From Sanderia malayensis (Eukaryota > Cnidaria > Scyphozoa > Semaeostomeae > Pelagiidae): DNA of 64,000 bases. Positions 34,165 through 45,606 of this stretch are shown here, in pieces. The notes below the pieces were generated by a model, which saw nothing but the letters and a program-made list of their open reading frames with translations, was not told the origin of the DNA and searched no databases. The stretch's first letter is position 1. Each line of letters starts with the position of its first letter. The stretch covers positions 620,001-684,000 of the forward strand of contig RQOL01000828.1 in NCBI GenBank assembly GCA_013076295.1, read 5' to 3'. The position numbers were made by a program, and so were the translations under genes.

Positions 34165-34539
34165 TTTGAGAATAATAATAAAAACAAAACAACCCGACCG
34201 GCGCGATGCTTTGCCATTTTCACGCGATGGGACGGCGATTAGGACAATGGAAATTGCATTTGACCAATCAAATCATCTGGCAGAAAGTTGCCAGATAGAT
34301 TTGATTGGCTACTAAACAATAGACAAACAGAAGATAAAGAGGATTAAAATTTATGAACACGAGGCTCGTACAAGCTTTCGTTCATTGTTGCGCAGACTCT
34401 ACTCTTCACGTTTGAAGATTTTGAGGCTGCACGCAGGCTAAGGCTCTGTCATTGGGTCCAGAAAAACAGAAAATGGTTTAGTTGAGCCTTGCTTTAGCGA
34501 GCAACAACGTAGAAAATGAAAGTCGTCATGGTTTTGCAC

Positions 34540-34605
34540 AAAGAGGGGGCGTTTATTCGAGGGGGGCTTTTAATCGAGGGGGCGTTTAATCGAGGAAATA
34601 CGGTA
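34540..34605. repeat. End of a G-rich MITE family
   Basis: GGGGGCGTTTATTCGAGGGG-type repeats ending GAGGAAATACGGTA match the right end of the element in TUBD1 intron 1 (20742). The left part of the element is not identifiable here. Confidence 0.45.
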
Positions 34606-34639
34606 GTTGGAATTGCATTTTATATTGTTTTTAGTTGTA

Positions 34640-35060
34640 TTTATATATTACTTTACATTTTTATATTATAATAACCCATTTATATATTATATATTATATT
34701 ATATATATATATTACAAATTATATATATATATTATAAAAAAAATATATATATATTATAAAAAAAATATATATATATTACAAAAAATATACGAAGTCTGTG
34801 TATCGGTTTTCCGTGAGAGTGCTCAATACATAAAGTAGAGCGTCGAGATGAATGAGTAGTTTCTTGTCTCTTTTCTATCAATTAATATATATTACAAAAA
34901 ATATATATATATTACAAAAAATATATATATATATTATAAAAAATATATATATATATATATTATAAAATACAATACATAAACGCATAGACTATGATATATG
35001 TAATGTAAAAAATTATAATTGATATATACAATACTGTCATGATATATATATATATCGAAA
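34640..35060. repeat. AT microsatellite / ATATATTACAAAAAATAT minisatellite
   Basis: Runs of TATATA interspersed with TTACAAAAAA/TTATAAAAAA units, for example 34715-34790 and 34885-34975. Low complexity; the ORF inside it is not a gene. Confidence 0.85.
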
Positions 35061-35501
35061 CCGTTTCAATCTATATAAATGCAATTTTTAACGCGCAAGT
35101 GCCTGGCGCAAGTGGCATATTTTTTACTTGCGCAAGTTACTTGCGCGTGGACAAATGGCGGGAATCTCCATCTTGCCTCGTGGTTGTGAGTCGTGACTTG
35201 TTGAAAACATGTCCAACTCTCGAGAAGGTGCAGTTTCCCCAAGTGGTATTCCTTCAGCAATTTTTTCTTGTACAGTTGAAACTGTTATCATACTTTGCTG
35301 GACTGGTTGCTGCGTTTTTTGTTACAGCCCAGGCAGTATATATTTGAACGTATTTGTAGAGTTCCGAAATTCAGTGGATGTGGCTGGTGCCAAATAATTT
35401 GATTGCTCTCGGTTTGGTTTTCATTTTTTTCATCGCTACGCGTATAAAATAAATGTTGGAAATTCTTAATATTCAAAGATTCAAAACAAGCAAGTCCAAG
35501 A

Positions 35502-37506
35502 GGCCCTTTACATGAGAAATTTCAACCCGGGTTGAGTTCAACACAACACGGGTTGAGTTTTGACAGCATCGCTTATTTTTCGTCGCGTTTACATGAAAAT
35601 CTCAACGCGGGTTGAGATGAGGTCACGTGATATAAATGCGGCTGTTGTTGTTGTTAGTCAGTTTTGGCGGAATTTTTCGAAAATGGCGCTGCAACAATGG
35701 AGAATCGTTCTCGTAATTGTTCTAAAGTTTCTTCTCGCAAGCCTGACTGTCGGGCTTCAATGTAATTTTCTGCTGTTGACCCAAGTTTTGGCTCAGTATC
35801 AAACGCTACGAATAGGGGCAATACCTAGACTTGTTGCACGAGTCTCGATTGAGTGCAAGCACATCGAGACTCCTTTTCTAACAGTAAGAAAAGTGGGCAA
35901 ATTTGGAAGCTTCGTTCCGAAAAATTCTGGTCTGTAAAATACCTTAACCGTAACGAAGAAATTTGTCGCCGACCGGGCAGAGCGGCGCGCTGTTTTTGTT
36001 TTATTGTTGTACTACTCTTTGCAGCAAGTCATTGGTTAAAAACATGAACACATAATGGTTATTTAAATCCACAGAGGCGCATTCATAGTATTCTTGGTAA
36101 GTTTATTGTCTTACTTTGTGCATGCAGTAATTTAGGTACCTACCCAAAATCACACTAAAAATAGGCCAATTGCGAAAACAATAATGTCATGTCGAGCTCA
36201 ATATTTTGCTTAAGATAAATTTTGAAAACTGTAAGTTTCAATGAGTAAAATTACAATTAAGTTTTAAAAATTTCAACCACAGCTTTTTTGCCTTCAAATT
36301 CGTTGTCAACGAGAGGAGTGAAAACAACAAAATTCGATATTTTTGTTTATCCTAATGTTTTTGAATTTTTTTAGGTGAATTTGCATTCAAATGAATGAAG
36401 CAAAGACCAAGTGGAGACAAGTTAGTTAAATTTTGGACAGTATTTATTATTTACTTACAACAAAGACTTTAGTTTAATAAGAAGAGAAACAATAAAAACG
36501 ATTTTTAAAACGAAGAAAAATGATGTTAAAAACGAAGTCCTTCCAGTGAAGTTGTATTATACTTTGTATTCACTTGTGGCATAGCTTTAGATCATGTAAT
36601 GTGGTAGAACTTTTATCAAAATTGCAATTTGATTACGTGATTAGGTTCACTTGCGTTGTTTATTTATTACACAGCCTCTTTTTATTCAACTTTTTGTAAC
36701 ATAAATATTCAAAGTTACAAAACTGTAGCGGTCGCTTTGTTTCATTATTTCGAAAATTCCCGGCTTTTAATTCTTAGTGATGAAACTGTGGAAAATCCAG
36801 AGTTCAGAACAAAATAAAAATTTGCAATGTTGACCAATCAGAATGCCAGTTATCAAATCCCTGCAATTTGATTGGCTCCGCCAACTTCTTGGCGGAGCAG
36901 CCCTCTTTTTTAACTGTTAGTAAATAAGTCCCTGTACGGAGTTGTCCAACGAACGTATCACAGGGACGCAATGCAGTGAGTCTAGGCAATACCTCCATAA
37001 CTCCATAACGTCGAGGTTTTTAGGCCCGAGAAAGACGTTAAGCTATGCAGGTCTATAACAACACACGACTGGAAAAGGGAAGGTCTGGTTAAGCTCCTCC
37101 TTTATGAAGTTGTCATAGCAGATAAACAGATTAATACGTGTTAAATTATAAACACTTACTTCTTTCGTATTCCCAGGCACTTTCTCTGGCCTTCCATAAT
37201 TGCGAAGTGGCGCCAACTGAAACAGGCGGCATATCCCACAATGCAATATCCGATATCCTACAATCCAACGCTTTGATTTCAACTCGCCCCGAGTTGAAAA
37301 TATTTGCGTTTACATGCGATTTTGCAGTAATTTCAACCCGTGTTGAAATTTCAACACGGGTTGAGTTGCCGAGTTCAGTTCAACCCGTGTTGAGTTTCAA
37401 CTCGGCTTCCTTCATGTAAACGCGATGAAGGCTTACACCGTCAGCCGAGTTGAAACTCAACCCATGTTGAACTCAACCCGGGTTGAAATTTCTCATGTAA
37501 AGGACC
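35502..37506. mobile_element. TIR element with 7-bp TSD in the Copia 3' LTR
   Basis: Ends are inverted repeats starting GGCCCTTTACATGAG (left) and GGTCCTTTACATGAG (right, inverted), matching for about 40 bp. They are flanked by TCCAAGA at 35495-35501 and 37507-37513. Subterminal regions hold many copies of the palindromic core CAACCCGGGTTGA or close variants. No transposase seen in 2005 bp. A 7-bp duplication is compatible with P-like or Dada-like elements, but I cannot choose. Confidence 0.82.
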
Positions 37507-37513
37507 TCCAAGA

Positions 37514-37588
37514 TAAATAAAAGAGTGTTCTGTTTTGTGTACGCTGTTGAGTGTTGACAGTTCGATGACGTGCTGCTGATAATCAACA
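37514..37588 (-). repeat. Copia 3' LTR, first part
   Basis: On the minus strand the LTR starts TGTTGATTATCAGC at 37588, after a purine-rich stretch (CTGGAGGACAAC). It runs to the 35502-37506 insertion and resumes beyond 35501. The end of this LTR was not found. Confidence 0.5.
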
Positions 37589-37846
37589 TACCCTGAAATG
37601 TTGTCCTCCAGGCGATAATTGGATCACGTTTGTAGAAGATGAAAAACGACTTCTAATTATTGTGGGAATATCGGGTTTGACAAAGTTAATGCAGATGGCA
37701 GTGCTCCCTGGCCCACACATAGCACTGTACGAAATCTTTCGAACGCTTTCGAACGCTTTCGTTAACATATCAGCCACCATATCATTAGTAAGACAATACC
37801 TTGAAGAATTTCCTTGTTTTCCACTTTATTTCGAATGAAATGACAT
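37589..37846 (-). pseudogene. Copia RNase H C-terminus
   Basis: Contains TNDMVADMLTKAFE, the conserved end of Copia RNase H, with a short frameshift just upstream. It is the continuation of the RNase H frame that stops at 46015, interrupted by the Pao element. Confidence 0.8.
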
Positions 37847-38081
37847 TGTCGCGAACTATCGTAGCAGCACAACAACAAAATAAAACTCACGGTATTCCAC
37901 AATTTCAGCATAAATTTCTCAAATATAAAACAGCTCACACGCCCCTTGTTTTCTCCTCGCCATCTACAAAAATCACTCCACTTGCACGCGGTTTCAACTG
38001 ATTAACATAAAAATAAAACAAAACACAATGTCCAAAGTCCTCAATACAGTTTCACGTCAATCATCCATAAAGTTTCCGACA
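37847..38081 (-). repeat. 3' LTR of the Pao element
   Basis: 235-bp LTR matching 42692-42808 plus 45914-46014 and the piece between. The purine tract AAATGGGGGGAGTG abuts it on the minus strand (from 38082). A few substitutions separate it from the 5' copy. Confidence 0.88.
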
Positions 38082-38099
38082 CACTCCCCCCATTTGACG

Positions 38100-38939
38100 T
38101 CTGGGATGTCGTCAAATGTTCAGTCGTCAGCAAGCTCTCTTTCTTCGTCACTCAGGTCCGGAAATGAATATCTTCGCATTGTCTGAATATATATTGGAAG
38201 GTTCTCCACGCCTTGCAACCAATCCCTTCAGACATGGAATGAACTGCTCTACCGTCATGTCCGTGACAGTCTCAATGTATACAGCTCTAGTGAGGCTGCA
38301 CGCAAATAAAAGAATGTATGCTTTCCTTTCAATCTGTCTTTTACATTTGTATCGGATTGGTCCTGCGTAGTCAACGCCGATCACCTCAAATGGTCTACTC
38401 CCTTCCGTTCTGTCCTTTGGTAAAATTCCAGGTGGTGGACGCACAAATGCTTTTGCATGAAATCTCTTACACCCTGCCCATTTTAATCTCAATTTCTTTA
38501 CAAGCTGTCTTAACCTTGGTACCCAAAACCTTTCTCGTATGCTTGACATTGTTAAGCTGACTCCCCCATGGCCTGTGTACACATGGTTGTTCATTACGAG
38601 TTTTTCTGTGAACAGTGCATTTGTGGGCAGGTAAATTGGAAACTGCCCTTGGATCCTTCCTCAACACTCCAAAATATCCTCATTATTTCTCTGGATATTT
38701 AACCTTTGTTCATCTGCTTTGAAACTTTCGCTGGCCGTTGCTCTGCTTTGAACTCGTCTTATCCATCGAGTTATCTGGTTCTGTATTTCCTTGGTAGATA
38801 ATGGACCTTTGATTCTCTGACCCTTCTTTGCTTTTAGATTCCAGATAAACCTGAAAATCCATGCTGTCACTCTCATCGCCTTCCAATACTCAAATTTTTC
38901 TAATACATTGTCTAGTACGTTTTCAACTGGAATTGCCAC
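38100..38939 (-). pseudogene. Pao integrase, broken and internally deleted
   Basis: Pieces 38939-38661 and 38594-38148 encode the integrase head (NHVYTGHGGVSLTMSSIRE) and part of the core with GVDYAGPI and YSDNAKIF. The third catalytic residue and the usual C-terminal domain are missing. Only about 70 bp separate the core from the purine tract, and a different frame supplies a short acidic tail (LSDEERELADD) before a stop. So an internal deletion removed the integrase end. Confidence 0.8.
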
Positions 38940-39029
38940 TTTTAGAATTTCTTTGATTGGCTGTAACTCTCTCTCTGTCTCTTCACTTGGTGCTGTGACT
39001 ATGTCTGCTGGCCAGTCTTGTTTATTTAT

Positions 39030-41386
39030 TTACCATGGTGGTCCTTGGAACCACCTTGGTTCAATGCGACTTGCGAGACAGCCTCTGCTTCCAATATCGG
39101 CTGGGTTGTCATTTGTTGGCACGTGTCGCCAAGTTGTATAATCCTTTGATTGTATTTGCTTGACACGATTATGAACAAATTGCTTGTAGTTCCCTTGTCC
39201 TCTGACCCAATGCAGGGCAACACTGCTGTCTAGCCAGCCAGTACAACTTTTTACTGGCTGTCCCCTGAGCGCCTGCTTCACATAATCAATAAGACTTGTT
39301 GCCATCTGTCCTGCAATGAGTTCCAGTCTAGGAATTGTCAGTCCCTTTTTCGCAAGTCTTGACTTTGAAACCAACAACCCTTGATTAACACTCGACTCTT
39401 GATTTACTACTGCGTAAACTGCCGCTGATACACCTTGCCCACTTGCATCTCCAAATGCATGTAAATCTATGCTTGTCACTTCTTCCTTAATTGGTGTCAC
39501 ACTCCGTGGTATTTCAATTCTCTCTGGCAACCACTTGACAAATCTTTGCCATTTCTGTAGCAACGTGCCTGTTATTTCTTCGTCCCATGTTAACCCTTCA
39601 TCACATATGTCTCGGTATAATATTTTCCCGGTGAGAAGTACTGGCGAAACTATCCCTAATGGATCATAAACTGAAGCTAATCCTCGGAGAACTGTCCTCT
39701 TTGTAACCAACTCTGGCATTTCGGGTAAGCTGATGGCAAGGGTGTCATCAGTTTTATCCCATGGTAGCCCCAACAGCTTTGTTTCACCATTAGTGGTGCC
39801 AACCTGTTGTTTGGCATATGTTTGCTCCGAAAGCTTGCATTGCTCTGTTTCCTCCTGGATGCTTTCCAACGCTCGGTCGTTCGAATGCCATTTGTGCAAT
39901 TCAAACTCAGCTGAGCTGAAAATCTTTACTGCAGCTGCTTTTAAGACTTTTAATTCACTTGACTTGTTTGCTGATAACAAAAGGTTGTCAACGTAAATGC
40001 TCTGTCGAATTTCTTCTACTTCTGCTGGGTATTCACTTCCCTTGCTGCGGAGGAGCTGCTCAATAGTCCCTCCCAAGAGAAATGGTGATTGGGACAATCC
40101 GAACAAGACTCGTGTGAACCGAAGCGTCTTCTTTTTTTTCTGTCCATGTCTGTCACCCAATGGAATCGTAGTACATCTCGTTCAGCTTCTCTCACCCTTA
40201 TCTGTAAAAAAGCTTGCTTCAGGTCTCCTGCCAAAGTTATTGGTCTGCTTCGATTTCTGACTAAAATGTCCCAAAGAAGATTTTGTGTCGGAGGTCCCGT
40301 CCCCAGGCAATCATTTAAAGATGCAACGTTAGTACTAGTCTTGGCGGACACGTCAAAAACTATCCGGAGTTTAGTTATCTCTGCTGTCTCCCTGATAACT
40401 TCTTTGTGTGGCAGATAAAATATTTTCCCTGTTGGCTCCTTATCCACCACTTCTACTATACCTTTTTCCTTCCGGTCTTGTATGATCTGATCGTATTTCA
40501 TATAGAGATCTGGATCTCTTTCTAATCTCTTGATAAGCTTTTCTAGACGAGCTAGACGTCCTCCTTTATTATCCGGTAAAGGTGGGCAATTTGCTTTCCA
40601 CAACAACCCTGTTTCAAAAAACCCTTCCGGTTTCTGCTCCAACTGCTCTGCAAACTCACCAAAGACTGACTGATTTCCCACCTCTCTATCTCCCAATCCA
40701 AAAATGTCTAGACTACAGAGTTTCTCATAGTCTGTTCCCGATGTTCTGGCAAAAAGCAAGTGTTCTGTGTCTACTTCTGATCCTGGTGAAATGATGGTCC
40801 ACCCAAACTTTGTCATTTCTCCCACCGGTTCTCCTGGCTTTCCCAGCTTTGGTTTTGTGTCTGTTTTAATTTTAGCATACTCTGATGCACCGATGATTAA
40901 ATGGATAGGTAACTCAGCTTTGTCATCCGTATCGTCCATCTCTACCCCATTCAAATGCTGATATCTTCTCAAAATTTTCTTGTACTCTGGATTTGTTATT
41001 GACAATAACGACTCTCTTTCCACTTTACTGACTGATACACCCAATTTGAAATCTCCTCTTAGACTCTTCATTTCTACATTGTAAATGTCAATCTCTCTGT
41101 TTGCTGATGCCATCATCATGTCTATTTGGCGGTGCTCCCTTGCTACTGGCTTCATCTTGAGAATATCGACCAGTTTTGACGATATGTACGAGCTACCTGC
41201 CCCAGTATCAAGCAATGCTCTGCATGTTATTCCATTTACTTTCACTACAGCTACTGGGTAAATTATTCCTTGTGTTCCTGTGGCTAACATCACTTGGGTG
41301 GGATGGCTGGTCTTGTTTTCATTTGACCTTTTATCGCAGATGGATGTGTGATGTCTGCTGTGACAATTTCTACATCCACTTTTCAC
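39030..41386 (-). pseudogene. Pao protease, RT and RNase H, one frameshift in an A-run
   Basis: 41386-40016 carries a CCHC-like CRNCHSRHHTSIC, protease LLDTGAGSSYIS, and the RT start (KLRIVFDVSAKT, LAGDLKQAFLQI). 40160-39030 continues RT and RNase H (RFTRVLFGLSQSPF, IYVDNLLLSAN, LHAFGDASGQG, RLELIAGQ). The switch occurs at an A-run (T-run on + near 40129-40138), consistent with slippage. The RT catalytic motif is YVDN instead of YVDD, so even without the frameshift activity is doubtful. Confidence 0.85.
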
Positions 41387-42638
41387 TTGACATTCAACAG
41401 CTCGATGATTGGCACCAGTGCAATTAAAACATAATCTCTTTGACGTAAAATGTCGCGCCTTTTATCCTGAATTTTGTCACACTCATACGATTTGTGTTTA
41501 GATTCTTCGCAATAAACACAAGGCCTTGATCTAAAATCGTGTTGTTTGGTTTGAAACATTTTTTCCTGCCTGTTAAATCTGAATTTATTCCCTTCCACAA
41601 AATTAGGCCTTATCATCCTGGGGAATGGAGTTTCTTTCTGTCCACCTTCGTAAAGCTTCCACCAGTTGCGAAAATGCCCATTTTTGCCAATCATCGTCAG
41701 TAGTGTGGACAAGGTCAGATTTAATGCCTTCTAATTTATCTAAAGTTGCCCGAGAAAAACCATTTACTTCACTCAGTTTTCCCATAGACTCCAGTGCTTG
41801 AACACTGGTAAGCAATTTTGCATAAAAGTCATGGACTTTACTTGGGCTAATTCCTTTGATGACTGGCAGAGATGTTAAATTTTGGACATATGCATTAATC
41901 ACTTCACTTAATTTACCATAAGCTGATTTTAGTATGTGTTTAGCTCTCTCATAGCCTTCTGTTGTGAAGGGTCACTCCTCAACGTGAACACGTAGACTTT
42001 GGGCAATAATAATTCTTTCAGATACGAACATTTTGTTACTGAATCTATGTTAGCCTTGTCTATCTCAGCCTCGAATTGGTACCAAAATCGAAACCCATCA
42101 ATGTGCGCGCCTTGAAATTTAGATATAATCAATTTTGGGAGTTTTACCTTAGTCGATGCTTCACCCCGTGGGTTTGTTGATGACTTAGGCCCATGCTTGA
42201 TTTCTTCCAATTTTCGTTCTCGCTTGATTTTTTCCTCAAATTTTGCCTGTTCAAACTGTGCTTCCTGCTCGAATAATTTCTGCTTGGCCAACAACAATGA
42301 TTTTTCTTCCTCACTTCGATCCAACTGTTTTATTTCTGTAAAACTGCTCTCAGTTCAGCAATAATTGGTTCAAATTCCTTGATTTTGTCACAGATTTTGT
42401 TGCTCCATGAACGAAGTTCACCAGGTTCTTCCCCATCCTCCAGTTTCAGTTCATGTGCGTCGCATTTCAGTTCGTGGATCTCGGTTATTCTTTTCTCGTA
42501 AATATCTAATTGTCTCTCGATTGACTCTTTCTCCTTTCGTAATAAAATTTCGTTTGTTTGCTCACTGATAAATTCAAGAAGACGAGTTTTCCCCTGGATT
42601 TTCTTCTCAAGACTCTCAAATTTCGTTTTATTCTCCAT
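41383..42638 (-). pseudogene. Pao Gag, several frameshifts
   Basis: Minus-strand pieces: a coiled N-terminus (42638-42330), a charged helix then KLPKLIISKFQGAHIDGFRFW (42324-41929), the middle Gag part (41902-41603), and the last part with RPCVYCEESKHKSYEC (41712-41383). The F-x-G-x-x-x-x-x-x-FW pattern is the DUF1759-type Gag of Pao elements. Frames change at least three times and one stop interrupts. Confidence 0.75.
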
Positions 42639-42671
42639 CTCGCAGTTTCTTGTTCTTTAGGTTCTCACAAC

Positions 42672-42688
42672 TCCCATCTGGGGTGCCA
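42672..42688 (-). promoter_or_regulatory. tRNA-Arg primer-binding site of the Pao element
   Basis: On the minus strand, 3 nt after the 5' LTR, is TGGCACCCCAGATGGGA. As I know the tRNA, this complements the 3' end of tRNA-Arg(CCU). It differs from the lysine primer of the BEL element at 5853. Confidence 0.7.
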
Positions 42689-42809
42689 CTGTGTCGCGAA
42701 CTATCGTAGCAGCACGACAACAAAATAAAACTCACGGTGTTCCACAATTTCAGCATAAATTTCTCAAATATAAAACAGCTCACACGCCCCTTGTTTTCTC
42801 CTCGCCATA

Positions 42810-43873
42810 GTGAGCATAAGTTACGCACCACCGGATAAAAAATGGCGTCTAAAAGTGGCCCCAGGCCTGAGCAAGAAAATTTACATAACAATATATAAAT
42901 ACCAAATGGGTTTCAATAGCGAATTTCTTCAGCAGAAATATACTCAGAATTTCATAAATTTTCAAGTGAAAACATAATTTAAACTATATCAAATTGTTTT
43001 GTAATAATATTTAAAGAAAACTGCGAAGGTGTCTCTTTAAAAATTTTCACAAAAAATTATTGAAGTGGAGTAATTAAAACGCCAATAACTATAATTTCTT
43101 TCACTGAAATCCATGCAAATTATCTCTCATTTAAAAGAGAATGTTTTGAAACTTTGAAAAATGTAAATATTTTTCATGTAACTGTCTCGACCTTTTATAA
43201 TTTTCAGTTTCAGTCTTTGTTTATCATTTTAGGAGTGTGGTTTTACAAAACCTATTTTTCCGTAATTTTTTTTCAGAGTAAAAAAAAGAAGGTTAAGCGC
43301 CATAACAAAAAATCCGATATGGATATTCCTATAATTTGTTTCAAATACTATAATTTGATATAATTTTCAAGGGCTTCATGCTTTCTGAAGTTCACGAAAA
43401 TTTTATTTTTTAAAACCCATTCTGAAATTTGAAAAACAAAACATGTGCTTCCCAAGTAGTAAACAAAGGCTGAAACTGAAAATTATAAAAGGTCGAGACA
43501 GTTACATGAAAAATATTTACATTTTTCAAAATTTCAAAACATTCTCTTTTAAATGAGAGATAATTTGCATGGATTTCAGTGAAAGAAATTATAGTTATTG
43601 GCGTTTTAATTACTCCACTTCAATAATTTTTTGTGAAAATTTTTAAAGAGACACCTTCGCAGTTTTCTTTAAATATTATTACAAAACAATTTGATATAGT
43701 TTAAATTATGTTTTCACTTGAAAATTTATGAAATTCTGAGTATATTTCTGCTGAAGAAATTCGCTATTGAAACCCATTTGGTATTTACATATTGTTATGT
43801 AAATTTTCTTGCTCAGGCCTGGGGCCACTTTTAGACGCCATTTTTCATCGGGTGGTGCGTAACTTATGCTCAC
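42810..43873. mobile_element. Foldback MITE with arms of about 410 bp, TA-flanked
   Basis: The ends GTGAGCATAAGTTACGCACC are inverted at 43854-43873, and the arms stay closely matched inward to about 43222 and from about 43463. TA occurs on each side (42808-42809, 43874-43875), suggesting a Tc1/mariner-type target, though comparison with the other LTR leaves a few bases unexplained. No coding capacity. A half copy lies at 14446-14880. Confidence 0.8.
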
Positions 43874-44041
43874 TAAGTGTACAAAAATCACTCCACTCGC
43901 ACGCAGGGTTGCCAGGTCGAAAAATTTCTCAAATCCAAATCAGGCGTGACAAAAATCCAGATTAATCCAAACTTCAAAACGAGGCAATAAAACAATAGAA
44001 TCTGTTATAATGAAAACGAGGTTGATTGTCAAAGGAAATAT

Positions 44042-44402
44042 TGTCGTGAAATTTAATCATAGCTCCATTCATTCTATAATTTTGCTTCTCCTAATTAATC
44101 TCACTGTTTTACGTCACCTCGATTATAACACCCTGCATTCTTTCCAAGCATCACTTCGCCTAGCCCTTCCTGTTTATTGTTTTAATGTACGTAAAGCCTG
44201 CACAATATTAATTTCAACAACTGTATATAAACATATGTAATTCTCAGTTTAAGTCAGTCAGTCTACATCAATACAGAGTAAACACAACTCGTTTCTCTCT
44301 CTGGCTCCGTGTTCTCTGCACGTTAAAGCAAGAAGAAATGGCAAGGATAGTTCGGAGAGGCGGATCACGTAGCTTGGTGGGAATACGGTTCAAATTCCTA
44401 CA
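44042..44402 (+). repeat. 5' LTR of the TRIM-like element
   Basis: 361 bp, TGTCGTGAAAT...TTCCTACA. Near its end TAGCTTGGTGG and GGTTCAAATTCC resemble pol III A and B boxes but lie only about 6 nt apart. Confidence 0.88.
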
Positions 44403-45258
44403 TTGGTGACTACGACGTGACCCTCTCAACGAACATGGAATCTTCCTTCGCCATCCAAACATTCAATGCAGTTCTTCGACAACCATTCGGATCAACATCG
44501 CCGTCATCTAACAACATCGATTCCTCGCTGCATTCCGTCAACAATGACGTTCAACACAACACAGGTTCTCTTGGTCAGCCTACACACAAAACCATGCGAT
44601 CGATCATCACTCTGGTTCTTGGTTCTCCAAATCATAAAACCTTGGCAAGTCAAGCAACTCTGGTTCCTGGTTCACCAACTCACAAAACCTTCGATTATCA
44701 AACATCATTCTGGTTCCTGGCTCACCAACTCACAAAACCTTCGAAACAGCACTCCGGTTCTTGGTCATCCGACTCACGAAACCAAGACAAACATCACCAA
44801 CCACAGTCATCCGTAACAGCCCGAGTTCAACACAGCACCGAAGACAACTTTTGCAACGCTTTTGTCAACTCAAGTTTCGACGTATCCTACTCGCACTCAA
44901 GGCAATCACCAAGCATCTCACGACAGCACTACATGCAGCATCAACTCATTTCACTGCATCACTGTCGCATCTCACTTGGCTTCACTTCACCTTATCCACG
45001 AGTATCACGACGACCAACTTGAACGACAATCTATTCTTCGCAACACGTCAATGAAAGCTTCACTTCGGCAACCAACAACATGCGAACTCTTTCTACAGCA
45101 ACATCAAACGGTTGGACATTTAATTTTATATATTTCATCTTAACCTATCAAAAAAATTTATCGTTCATTTCGCATTATTGTAGTTTTTAATTTTCACTTC
45201 ACTTCACTTCGCTTACGTATCGAATGCTCATTTCACTTGCATTCTAAGGGGGGAGCTC

Positions 45259-45606
45259 TGTCGTGAAATTTAATCATAGCTCCATTCATTCTATAATTTT
45301 GCTTCTCCTAATTAATCTCACTGTTTTACGTCACCTCGATTATAACACCCTGCATCACTTCGCCTAGCCCTTCCTGTTTATTGTTTTAATGTACGTAAAG
45401 CCTGCACAATATTAATTTCAACAACTGTATATAAACATATGTAATTCTCAGTTTAAGTCAGTCAGTCTACATCAATACAGAGTAAACACAACTCGTTTCT
45501 CTCTCTGGCTCCGTGTTCTCTGCACGTTAAAGCAAGAAGAAATGGCAAGGATAGTTCGGAGAGGCGGATCACGTAGCTTGGTGGGAATACGGTTCAAATT
45601 CCTACA
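45259..45606 (+). repeat. 3' LTR of the TRIM-like element
   Basis: 348 bp; lacks 13 bp present in the 5' LTR, otherwise nearly identical. Confidence 0.88.

Larger units (their letters stand above)
44042..45606 (+). mobile_element. Small non-autonomous LTR element (TRIM-like), tRNA-Trp-type PBS
   Basis: LTRs 44042-44402 and 45259-45606 differ mainly by a 13-bp indel. Flanks carry ATAT at 44038-44041 and 45607-45610. After the 5' LTR is TTGGTGACTACGACGTGA, which matches the tRNA-Trp primer site at 15 of 17 positions, as in CsRn1-type Gypsy elements that also make 4-bp TSDs. A purine tract AAGGGGGGAGCTC precedes the 3' LTR. The 856-bp interior has no Gag-Pol; a 201-aa frame (from 44417) spans four diverged tandem units of about 48 bp encoding versions of PGSPTHKT. 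Confidence 0.88.

Noticed and set aside
34635..34838. 67-aa ORF in the AT-rich array
   Set aside because: It is the translation of an AT microsatellite (Ile/Tyr repeats), not a protein gene.
35560..35937. 125-aa ORF inside the 7-bp-TSD element
   Set aside because: It has a hydrophobic stretch but no recognised transposase motif; I could not support it as coding.
44417..45022. 201-aa ORF as a host gene
   Set aside because: It lies wholly between the two LTRs of a small LTR element and is built partly on degenerate tandem units; it is annotated with that element instead.
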